A stretch of 64,000 bases of DNA from Bacillota bacterium. GTDB taxonomy: Bacteria > Bacillota > Clostridia > Christensenellales > SZUA-584. A model generated the notes under the pieces. That model was not told the origin of the DNA, did no database searches, and saw nothing but the letters and a program-made list of their open reading frames with translations. Shown here piece by piece: positions 1 through 5,766 of this stretch; the stretch's first letter is position 1, and every line of letters begins with the position of its first letter. Made by a program: the position numbers and the translations under genes. The DNA is taken from NCBI GenBank assembly GCA_023408075.1, contig JAEYKW010000025.1, positions 248,001-312,000 of the forward strand, read 5' to 3'.

Positions 1-875
1 TTCTTAACCGCTTGTAATAAATAAACCTTAAGCGATTCAAAATACAAAGTCGATATCTCTGGGACTGGGAATTTTAAATGATCGCTATACCTTACTTTTT
101 CATCTTGAAGCTTTGTTTCGTTACGTTTTACGAAAAATATAAGAAAACGCCCTTGAACCAGAAAATGAGTTCCGTAATTATTAATTAAGTTGTTAATCCT
201 ATCAAATACTTTTATGATGGCTTTTGATACATTAACTTGCGTCTGTCGACTGCTTAAATCAATATTATCAATTATATATATAATTGGCTTGTTAATCTCT
301 TGGGCAACGTAAGTATTGTAATAACCGATACGCAGATCCTTCTTTGAGTTGTTAATATCCTCCAGATGAAAAAAATCATTTTGAAAAGAATAATATTCTT
401 TGTGCCAGCAATCATTAATCCTTTGCAAGATATGTTTGTCGATATAGTCCATAATAAGTTCTTCATATTCCTCAACAGTTTTATTTTGGCCTATATCTCT
501 AAAATCGATTTTTATTATAACTGTCCTCTTTGAATCCTTTTCTGATCCGTCACAAATATTGAACAGTTTGCATAAGCCCTTATCAATGAACGTAGATTTA
601 CCAATTCCCGCATCACCCGATATTGTATATAGTGTAGGTTCAGTGCAATTAAAAGCTCTAAGCATTGACCGCGTAAATTTCTCATACATCTTTGACCTAA
701 AGAATCTCTCACTAAATTCATACTGTGAAGCTTTATTAAATTCTCTAGCTACTTCTAAAAAATAATCTTCCAACACATCAGCATAATCGCCATCGTTATA
801 TTTGAGTTTCTTAATCATAGATGGTTTAAGAAGAGTCCCTTGTAAAGAACATCTACAAGATTCAAATCCAGTCAT
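1..875 (-). CDS. P-loop NTPase, STAND/AAA-like, partial (3' end beyond window)
   Basis: The frame is open from an ATG at 875-873 to the left edge, so about 291 residues of the N-terminal part are visible. A GGAG ribosome site lies just upstream. A Walker A motif GDAGIGKST sits near residue 90, and a Walker B-like strand PIIYIIDNID near residue 195, so it should bind and probably hydrolyse a nucleotide. The first 80 residues match nothing I recognise. No membrane segment or signal peptide is seen. The coding sequence is AT-rich, unlike the rest of the window, which suggests recent transfer. Single large NTPases of this kind are common in mobile and defence loci, but the effector or sensor part lies outside the window, so the role is open. 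Confidence 0.82.
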   Translation of the reverse strand, partial: MTGFESCRCSLQGTLLKPSMIKKLKYNDGDYADVLEDYFLEVAREFNKASQYEFSERFFRSKMYEKFTRSMLRAFNCTEPTLYTISGDAGIGKSTFIDKGLCKLFNICDGSEKDSKRTVIIKIDFRDIGQNKTVEEYEELIMDYIDKHILQRINDCWHKEYYSFQNDFFHLEDINNSKKDLRIGYYNTYVAQEINKPIIYIIDNIDLSSRQTQVNVSKAIIKVFDRINNLINNYGTHFLVQGRFLIFFVKRNETKLQDEKVRYSDHLKFPVPEISTLYFESLKVYLLQAVK

Positions 876-905
876 AGTTATGCTCCAAGTATTTTATTTT
901 TTTCT

Positions 906-934
906 ATTGTATACTAATTTAATACATTATTCAA
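906..934 (-). promoter_or_regulatory. Sigma-A type promoter of the P-loop NTPase gene
   Basis: On the minus strand TTGAAT (934-929) and TACAAT (911-906) are separated by 17 bases, about 30 bases upstream of the start codon. Confidence 0.6.
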
Positions 935-1021
935 TTATTTTCTACATAATTTTAACTATTTTCTGTCGTTGATGCTTTGTAATTACCATTTGTAACTTAT
1001 TTTACGTTCTTAATCTATCGC

Positions 1022-1056
1022 AAAAAACTTCCTATCGCAGCGGCAGGAAGTTTTTT
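1022..1056 (-). terminator. Intrinsic terminator of the TetR operon
   Basis: Arms CTTCCT (1028-1033) and AGGAAG (1045-1050) are flanked by A6 and T6, giving a stem with a U run on either strand. It lies just after the tetR-type gene, so minus-strand use is most likely. It also separates that operon from the NTPase promoter. Confidence 0.8.
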
Positions 1057-1092
1057 GGTGTAACTCTTTTATTAGCTATAAACCTCTCTTTA

Positions 1093-1686
1093 TCAAATAC
1101 CGGTTATTCGGCCAAAATAGCAGTCCACAAGGCCGTCCACCAGCTCACTGCGGTGCTGCGGGTCATAAAAGTCCATGCCCGTCTGGTCTTTGAGCAGCGC
1201 TGGGCGCAAAAAGATATTCTGCACCGTCAGTATCAGCATATACATTCTGCGCTTTAAATCCTCTTCCGTGAACTCGCCCGCATACGCTTTGTAAACCAGC
1301 GGCAGATACGCATCCACCGTCTCACGCGTGTTGTCGTGCAGCTCATCATTGGCCATATCCGTCTGTATCGATATGCGCGATATGTTCTCATTTCGCACGA
1401 GATAATCGCAGTTCAGCTTCATAAAAATGCGCAGCTTTTCTTTAGGCGGCACGTCCCTCAGCCTCTCGCGCTCCTCATCCGTCATCAGTCTGGCGTTGCT
1501 GATGATGCGCCGGACACTCTGCCTAATCAGATTATCCTTGGTTTGAAAATGGTAGTTGATCAGCCCCACACCAATGCCCACCCTGCTGCAGATATCGCCG
1601 ATGGTGATGCTGCTTGGGTCGCTTCCCTTTTCTTCAATCAGCTTGATCGTGGCTTCGATGATCTCGTTTTTAATATCTTTTCTCAT
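1093..1686 (-). CDS. TetR/AcrR family transcriptional regulator
   Basis: A 197-residue protein with an N-terminal TetR-type helix-turn-helix (residues about 8-55, containing ITIGDICSRVGIGVGLINYHF). The C-terminal ligand-binding/dimerisation half is variable, as usual for the family. It is the second gene of a two-gene operon: the upstream membrane-protein gene ends 20 bases before its start, and a terminator follows. Palindromes at 2088-2121, just downstream of the operon promoter, are the likely operators, so the pair is probably autorepressed. The ligand is unknown. Confidence 0.9.
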   Translation of the reverse strand: MRKDIKNEIIEATIKLIEEKGSDPSSITIGDICSRVGIGVGLINYHFQTKDNLIRQSVRRIISNARLMTDEERERLRDVPPKEKLRIFMKLNCDYLVRNENISRISIQTDMANDELHDNTRETVDAYLPLVYKAYAGEFTEEDLKRRMYMLILTVQNIFLRPALLKDQTGMDFYDPQHRSELVDGLVDCYFGRITGI

Positions 1687-1706
1687 GAATACCCTTCTTT
1701 AAATGT

Positions 1707-2069
1707 CTATTGGGCAAGCACATGCGCAAAGCGCCCGATGACCGACTTTAGCACCATAGCCGATGCCAAAACGATCAGCGCCGTATTTGCGTTGCCGATA
1801 AAGATAATATCCCATTTGAAAATCTGTGTCAAAAGGGCCAGCAGCGCCACGGTGCCCAGCAAATACCCGAGTATCGAAAGCGGATGCGCGGGTGCCAATG
1901 AAATGAACTTCCCCACACCGATTGTGCACAGCGCCATGCCGACCACGCCCAAAACGATGGTCGCCGTTCTCGCCCCTTCAATGAATAAAAACTTTTTCCC
2001 CGACAACCCCAGCGCCACGAGCGCGCCCGCGATGACGATCTCGATAACGAGAATCCAAACATTTTTCAT
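1707..2069 (-). CDS. Small membrane protein with four predicted helices
   Basis: A 120-residue, very hydrophobic protein with about four membrane spans and no recognised family. The start ATG is preceded by GGAG at good spacing. It is co-transcribed with the TetR-type regulator downstream, under a near-consensus promoter with palindromes. The arrangement suggests a membrane protein whose level is controlled by its own regulator, as in small efflux or stress operons. No transporter signature is visible, so no function is assigned. Confidence 0.8.
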   Translation of the reverse strand: MKNVWILVIEIVIAGALVALGLSGKKFLFIEGARTATIVLGVVGMALCTIGVGKFISLAPAHPLSILGYLLGTVALLALLTQIFKWDIIFIGNANTALIVLASAMVLKSVIGRFAHVLAQ

Positions 2070-2087
2070 AACATGCTCCTTCTTGAA

Positions 2088-2121
2088 TAGTTTTTTGAAC
2101 TACGTTTTGAATTTTATTCAA
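2088..2121. promoter_or_regulatory. Candidate TetR operators (two inverted repeats)
   Basis: TTGAAT-TTT-ATTCAA (2107-2121) is a perfect 6+3+6 inverted repeat. A second one, TAGTT-N5-AACTA, lies at 2088-2102. Both fall between the -10 box and the start codon of the membrane-protein/TetR operon, which is the usual place for an autorepressor site. The link to the TetR protein is inference. Confidence 0.6.
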
Positions 2122-2125
2122 TTTC

Positions 2126-2153
2126 ATTATATACAATAGCCTTCACATGTCAA
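2126..2153 (-). promoter_or_regulatory. Promoter of the membrane protein/TetR operon
   Basis: TTGACA (2153-2148) and TATAAT (2131-2126) on the minus strand, with a 16-base spacer. This is close to the sigma-A consensus. Confidence 0.8.
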
Positions 2154-2237
2154 GCATGCAGACCGTTTATTTTTTTACGGAATTATCCCTTTACACACGC
2201 CGAACACTTGTGCTATCTTTAGCGCGAGGTGATTAAT

Positions 2238-2792
2238 ATGACGTTTTTAGAATTGATTAAGAAGTTTCCATACGAAGAATCCTGCGTAAACTACTATCTA
2301 AAGATTAGATATCCTCAAGGCGTACATTGTAATCATTGCGGTTCGCCTAAGACTTATCAACGTAAAGGCAATTTAAAACTATTCGATTGCAAAGACTGTT
2401 TTAATACGTTCTCACCGTTCAAAGATACCATATTTGAAAAATCATCAACCGATCTACGCAAATGGTTTTATGCTATTCATCTTTTCTTAAACGGAAAGAA
2501 GGGTATATCAGCTTTACAGCTTCAACGTAAAATTGGTGTAACGTATAAAACAGCATGGAGAATGTTACATCAGATTGTTCAGCTATGGGTAATGCATCAC
2601 AAAAGAGTTCTTCGATACAATCACACAAACACGATAGAGAGCTTTTGGGCAACATTAAAGCGTGGTGTATATGGTATCTATCATCATGTGTCAGTAAAGC
2701 ATATGCAAGCGTATGTTGACGAGTTTTGTTTTAGATATAACAATCGTGGATTGAATATGTTTGATATGGTTTTAATGCAAGCTAAACTGTGA
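2238..2792 (+). pseudogene. IS1595-family transposase gene, internally deleted
   Basis: The start is taken as ATG 2238 because GAGGTGAT precedes it. The 184 residues contain an N-terminal zinc ribbon (CNHCG...CKDCF, about residues 32-60), then a helix-turn-helix (ISALQLQRKIGVTYKTAWRM), and then directly the C-terminal piece of the DDE domain (HTNTIESFWATLKRG ... FRYNNR). Family members are longer because the first two catalytic aspartates and their flanking strands lie between those two parts. That middle is missing here without breaking the frame. The product is unlikely to transpose. I see no clear terminal inverted repeats or target duplication. A DNA-binding remnant that is still expressed cannot be excluded. 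Confidence 0.8.
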
Positions 2793-2809
2793 TTAAAGTT
2801 TAGCTTGCA
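2776..2809. repeat. Perfect 12-bp hairpin across two convergent stop codons
   Basis: Arms TGCAAGCTAAAC (2776-2787) and its complement (2798-2809) enclose a 10-base loop that contains both stop codons (TGA 2790-2792 and TAA on minus, 2795-2793). As a result both flanking proteins end in QAKL. It could act as a bidirectional terminator or RNA end, but there is no good U run. Confidence 0.75.
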
Positions 2810-3395
2810 CACAGTCGTTTTGGTCCAGTATTATCCAGTTATCTACGCAATCATATAGACCTCTCGCCTTGTCTTTTGACTTTTCAAACAATACAAGTTC
2901 TACATCTTTACCGCATTCTTTTATTTCTTTTACGGCTTTTTCAAAATCAGCATCTCTAGAAAGAAGAATTGCCACATCGTAATTCTGCTTGTACGCATAT
3001 GTAAGCATGTCCACAGCAAGGTTTACGTCGGTTCCCTTATCGCCGAACGTAACAAGCGTTCCCGTAACTAAGTTTGAACAGTGATTGCATTTTATTGAAT
3101 TTTTTGCGGGCGATATTTCTGTAGTCTTGCGCTGAATTCTTCCAAACCTTAATTCTAGTCGCGGTATGTGTCTAAGTTTACTTATGAAATTTTCTTGTTG
3201 TTGTCTTTGGGCTGCAGAGTAGTTGTCATCGAGCTTTGTTGTGTAGTAGTAGCATCTTTTTAATGTGTAATCTGCCCTTTTTGAAATTATGATTTTTATC
3301 AATTTTTCAAGATCCATTTTACACCCTGCCGGAGCCGTCCCGTTCCAATCGTAATAAAGCAAGGTTCCATCAATAAACAACATTACATCTTTCAT
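2793..3395 (-). CDS. NYN domain (PIN-like, LabA/DUF88 type) protein
   Basis: The start is placed at ATG 3395 because AAAGGGG precedes it; an ATG 33 bases further up lies in a hairpin. The 200 residues show NYN landmarks: FIDGT near the N-terminus, KGTDVNLAVDML in the middle and LLSRDADFEKAV near the C-terminus. Together these supply the acidic residues expected of a metal-dependent PIN-like RNase. A CNHC pair before the KGTDVN motif resembles the partial zinc knuckle found in several relatives. A role in RNA cleavage is family knowledge; the target is unknown. The gene is AT-rich and belongs to the accessory block. It converges on the transposase remnant with adjacent stop codons. Confidence 0.88.
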   Translation of the reverse strand: MKDVMLFIDGTLLYYDWNGTAPAGCKMDLEKLIKIIISKRADYTLKRCYYYTTKLDDNYSAAQRQQQENFISKLRHIPRLELRFGRIQRKTTEISPAKNSIKCNHCSNLVTGTLVTFGDKGTDVNLAVDMLTYAYKQNYDVAILLSRDADFEKAVKEIKECGKDVELVLFEKSKDKARGLYDCVDNWIILDQNDCVQAKL

Positions 3396-3420
3396 AGATA
3401 CCCCTTTAAAACATGAAATA

Positions 3421-3446
3421 CCCGCCAAGAATAAATTCTTGGCGGG
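3421..3446 (-). promoter_or_regulatory. Leader hairpin of the NYN gene
   Basis: CCCGCCAAGAA and its complement form a G+C-rich stem with a very small loop, between the promoter and the start codon of the NYN gene. It is followed by only a short T-rich run, so a role in translation control or message stability is as likely as termination. Confidence 0.55.
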
Positions 3447-3495
3447 GGGTTAATTACATACGTGCTATTTTTAGCCGTATGGGGCTAATTACATA
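3446..3495. repeat. Two 15-bp direct repeats in the NYN leader
   Basis: GGGGTTAATTACATA (3446-3460) and GGGGCTAATTACATA (3481-3495) start 35 bases apart, downstream of the NYN promoter. In the transcript each ends in CCCC, which could pair with the GGGG of the NYN ribosome site. They could equally be a protein-binding site. Confidence 0.5.
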
Positions 3496-3497
3496 TT

Positions 3498-3525
3498 ATT
3501 ATACTCAAAATATCTAAAAATACAA
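3498..3525 (-). promoter_or_regulatory. Promoter of the NYN gene
   Basis: TTGTAT (3525-3520), a 16-base spacer, and TATAAT (3503-3498) on the minus strand. The predicted leader is about 95 bases long. Confidence 0.65.
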
Positions 3526-3619
3526 CACTTTTTATTATATTTTTAAACTACTTTTCATATGCAATTTTTTCATATTTTATGTTACACTTATTATATCGTA
3601 TAGAAGGGGGCATTTATTA

Positions 3620-3940
3620 ATGGATATTATCGCCGCAAGATACGTTAAGGTGTTAAGATTTATAGAAGCAAGCGATGGAAAATATGATTTTGAAACTCTA
3701 TGCAAGGCGTTCCCCCGAGAAGATTTAATATATCTAAACAAAGAGTACATAACACCATCTTTTAACGTTATGACATTACAGCCTAAAGGAAGAAACTATC
3801 TAGCGGCATTAGATTTCGCAAAGTCAAGCGCTTACGCCACAAAGAAAGATAACAAAAAGGCAACAACCATTGCAATAGCCGCTCTTGTTATATCAGTAGT
3901 CTTAGGAATAGCCCAATTATTGATATCGCTATTGCAGTAA
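3620..3940 (+). CDS. Small protein with winged-helix-like N-terminus and C-terminal membrane anchor
   Basis: A 106-residue protein preceded by GAAGGGGG. The first 65 residues look like a small alpha/beta domain (a helix, then strands ending TLQPKGRNYLAALDFA) of the kind seen in winged-helix domains. A charged linker (KKDNKKA) and a single C-terminal membrane helix follow. That topology would place the folded domain in the cytoplasm. No family is recognised. Its last 53 bases are read on the other strand as part of a 36-codon membrane peptide gene. Confidence 0.75.
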   Translation: MDIIAARYVKVLRFIEASDGKYDFETLCKAFPREDLIYLNKEYITPSFNVMTLQPKGRNYLAALDFAKSSAYATKKDNKKATTIAIAALVISVVLGIAQLLISLLQ

Positions 3941-3998
3941 CGCTAATGGTAATGCTTGCTTTCGGCCTCTCCATCCAGTGTGTTTTCGATTCATCCAT
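3888..3998 (-). CDS. 36-residue hydrophobic peptide, candidate small membrane protein or toxin
   Basis: The ATG at 3998-3996 is preceded by GAGAGGTGATAATA, an almost ideal ribosome site. The peptide starts MDESKTHWMERPKAS, followed by a hydrophobic helix (ITISVTAIAISIIGLFL) and a short RLLI tail. A consensus-like promoter with a palindrome lies about 130 bases upstream. The 3' half overlaps the end of the convergent 106-residue membrane protein gene. Size, single helix, strong ribosome site and structured leader resemble type I toxins of Firmicutes, but I recognise no family and see no clear antitoxin RNA. Alternatively it is a small accessory membrane peptide. Confidence 0.6.
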   Translation of the reverse strand: MDESKTHWMERPKASITISVTAIAISIIGLFLRLLI

Positions 3999-4020
3999 TA
4001 TTATCACCTCTCACAAACCA

Positions 4021-4128
4021 TATCGTTTGTATTAGCTCAAAACCTCTCTTAATAGCTATTAGTTATAATGTATAGCAGCAAGCTATTATTCGCAACTATT
4101 AGCTATATTGTATTTCTTTCAGCTATAT
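4021..4128. repeat. Repeated AGCTAT/TAGCTA motifs in the small-peptide leader
   Basis: The leader contains the perfect palindrome TAATAGCTATTA (4050-4061) and further AGCTAT-containing copies near 4081, 4101 and 4121. There is also a stem ACAAAC/GTTTGT (about 4015-4032) directly before the ribosome site of the 36-residue peptide. The series could be repeated operator sites or, in RNA, alternative hairpins. Confidence 0.55.
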
Positions 4129-4158
4129 TATAGCCCCTTTTTGTTGCAAATGCAACAA
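4127..4158 (-). promoter_or_regulatory. Promoter with overlapping palindrome for the 36-residue peptide
   Basis: TTGCAT (4155-4150), a 17-base spacer and TATAAT (4132-4127) on the minus strand. The -35 box lies inside the palindrome TTGTTGCA-AA-TGCAACAA (4141-4158), a typical position for a regulator site. Confidence 0.65.
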
Positions 4159-4262
4159 TTATTTTATAGCTTGGTAATTAGAACGTTTACTCGCCGTGCA
4201 TAATGGTATAATTCCGTTTTTTTATATCGAATCAGGTATGCATAGAATCGCTTCTTTGGGAT

Positions 4263-4373
4263 TTTCCCTTTAAGTTGCTACTGTCGCCGACAGGCGATTG
4301 ATTGCAGTGTTGCTCTCTACCAACCAATATTTTCTTATCCGGCGCTCAGCGCCGCCTTCCCTCAAGGAAGGCT
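4263..4373. repeat. Interspersed repeat family A, degenerate copy
   Basis: It shares CTGTCGCCG-CAGGCGA-TGAT and the 3' block TCCGGCGC...GCGCC.CCTTC.CTCAA.GGAAGGCTT with the copies at 33819, 34121, 34318 and 49488. The middle is diverged. The rest of 4159-4404 shows no gene. Confidence 0.7.
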
Positions 4374-4404
4374 TTATATCTCGTCAAATGAAATATCTGA
4401 ACAC

Positions 4405-4433
4405 AAAAAAGAGCCTTCAAAAACGAAGACTCT
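4405..4433 (-). terminator. Terminator of infC-rpmI-rplT
   Basis: Arms AGAGCCTTC and GAAGACTCT (4410-4433) with a T6 run on the minus strand (4410-4405), just downstream of rplT. Confidence 0.85.
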
Positions 4434-4453
4434 CTTATTGACGAATCGTTGCT

Positions 4454-4810
4454 TTAACCCAGCTTCTTCTTGGCCACAGTGACCATGCCCGCAAACGCCT
4501 TTTTGTCGTTGACCGCCATGTCGGCCAGAATCTTTCTGTTGACGGTGACGCCCGCTTTCTTAAGGCCGTCGATCAGGCGCGAATAGCTGATACCGTTGTT
4601 TCTGGCTTCCGCGTTGATACGCGTAATCCAAAGGCTGCGGTAATCTCTCTTCTTGAGCTTGCGGCCAATGTACGCATAGCGAAGCGAACGCATCACAGCC
4701 TGATTGGCTGCTCTGAACTGCTTGGACTTTGCGCCGAAGTATCCTCTCGCAAGCTTTAAAATCTTCTTATGTTTTTTACGGGCATTGACTGCCCCTTTCA
4801 CTCTTGCCAT
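4454..4810 (-). CDS. rplT: 50S ribosomal protein L20
   Basis: A 118-residue protein, the normal L20 length, starting MARVKGAVNARKKHKK, with the basic N-terminal extension and the conserved core (RRSLWITRINAEARNNGISYS-like). It assembles early onto 23S rRNA. It is last in infC-rpmI-rplT, 24 bases after rpmI. In Firmicutes L20 also binds the leader of this operon to lower its expression, and a leader of that kind is present at 5600-5731. Confidence 0.98.
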   Translation of the reverse strand: MARVKGAVNARKKHKKILKLARGYFGAKSKQFRAANQAVMRSLRYAYIGRKLKKRDYRSLWITRINAEARNNGISYSRLIDGLKKAGVTVNRKILADMAVNDKKAFAGMVTVAKKKLG

Positions 4811-4834
4811 TTGTCGTCTCCTCCTGCCACTGGC

Positions 4835-5032
4835 CTATTTGTAAGGAATCAGCTGTTTGATATTCTTTTCTTCAGCTGCCACAATAAATGTCGCCTGACG
4901 CAGATTCCTCTTTCTCTTGGCGCTCTTCTTATTGAGAATGTGTCTCTTGTAAGCCTTTGCGCGTTTCACCTTGCCGGTCCCTGTCAGCGAAAACCGTTTG
5001 GCCGCGCCCCTGTGCGTTTTGATTTTTGGCAT
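4835..5032 (-). CDS. rpmI: 50S ribosomal protein L35
   Basis: A 65-residue basic protein (MPKIKTHRGAAKRFSLTGTG) of the usual L35 length, with the C-terminal IKQLIPYK. It lies between infC and rplT in the standard order. Confidence 0.98.
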   Translation of the reverse strand: MPKIKTHRGAAKRFSLTGTGKVKRAKAYKRHILNKKSAKRKRNLRQATFIVAAEEKNIKQLIPYK

Positions 5033-5052
5033 TGCTGCATCGTCCTCCTTGG

Positions 5053-5565
5053 TTAGTTCTTTGGTGCTAATATCATGAACATACTCCGGCCTTCCATTTT
5101 GGTGCCCTTCTCCATCACGGCATCGTCCTGCACCATGGAAAAAAACTCTTCCATCACTTCACGCCCCAAATCCGTATGTGTCATTTGCCTGCCTCGAAAG
5201 CGCAGCGAAATTTTTACTTTATCGCCCGCTTTTAAGAATTTGCTTACGCTCTTTGCCTTCACGTCAAGATCGTGCTTGTCGATGTTGGTAGAAAGCCGCA
5301 TCTCCTTAATTGTGATAATATGCTGGTTCTTTTTCGCCTCTTTTTGCTTTTTGGACTGTTCAAACCGAAATTTCCCGTAATCCATGATCTTGCACACCGG
5401 CGGCTGTGCGCTGGGAGAAATTTTGACGAGATCAAGCCCTTTTTCCTCAGCAATGTTCATCGCCTCACGCGCAGACATGATCCCCAGCTGTTCACCTTCT
5501 TCGGAAACCACGCGGATACTCGAATCCCGAATCTGCTCGTTAATCTGATGTTCGTTTGCGATAAT
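5053..5565 (-). CDS. infC: Translation initiation factor IF-3 (rare AUU start)
   Basis: IF-3 keeps initiation accurate at P-site codons and splits 70S ribosomes. The N-terminal domain (NEHQINEQIRDSSIRVV) and the C-terminal domain ending FFSMVQDD...MILAPKN are complete. An ATG at 5577 opens the frame but overlaps the GGAGGTG ribosome site itself, so it cannot be the normal start. The codon at proper spacing is ATT 5565-5563 (or ATC 5562-5560). AUU initiation is established for infC in other bacteria, where it lets IF-3 limit its own synthesis, so I place the start there. About 170 residues result, the normal length. First gene of the operon, behind a leader with an attenuator. Confidence 0.95.
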   Translation of the reverse strand: MIANEHQINEQIRDSSIRVVSEEGEQLGIMSAREAMNIAEEKGLDLVKISPSAQPPVCKIMDYGKFRFEQSKKQKEAKKNQHIITIKEMRLSTNIDKHDLDVKAKSVSKFLKAGDKVKISLRFRGRQMTHTDLGREVMEEFFSMVQDDAVMEKGTKMEGRSMFMILAPKN

Positions 5566-5599
5566 AAACACCTCCATAAAATGTTGCAAACACAAGCGT

Positions 5600-5731
5600 T
5601 AAACCTATTCCTTAAAAGCTGCCGACCCATAAAAAAAACGGGTATATATACCCGTTCATCCGCAAAATAGACTGCTTACCGTATCTGGCCAATGCCGACA
5701 GGTGAGAAACGGGTGTTTCTGCTTTCAAGCA
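5600..5731 (-). ncRNA. Ribosomal protein L20-type leader RNA
   Basis: The 130-base leader between the infC promoter and the infC ribosome site contains the element GAAACACCCGTTTCTCACC and ends in a strong terminator hairpin about 65 bases before the start. The position, terminator and operon match the L20 leader of Firmicutes, where L20 binding promotes early termination. The assignment rests on context and resemblance; a covariance search for the Rfam L20_leader family would settle it. Confidence 0.7.
5631..5656 (-). terminator. Attenuator in the infC leader
   Basis: The self-complementary ACGGGTATATATACCCGT (5638-5655) is followed on the minus strand by T8. It stands between promoter and infC, so it acts as a leader attenuator. 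It could also stop read-through from the upstream flavoprotein gene. Confidence 0.85.
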
Positions 5732-5737
5732 AGAGCA

Positions 5738-5766
5738 ATATTATCATAAACACGAAGCGTTGTCAA
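5738..5766 (-). promoter_or_regulatory. Promoter of infC-rpmI-rplT
   Basis: TTGACA (5766-5761), a 17-base spacer, and TAATAT (5743-5738). The -35 box overlaps the stop codon of the upstream flavoprotein gene. Confidence 0.88.

Noticed and set aside
1336..2139. 267-codon plus-strand ORF
   Set aside because: It is the reverse-strand shadow of the TetR and membrane-protein genes, which have clear motifs, ribosome sites and a promoter.
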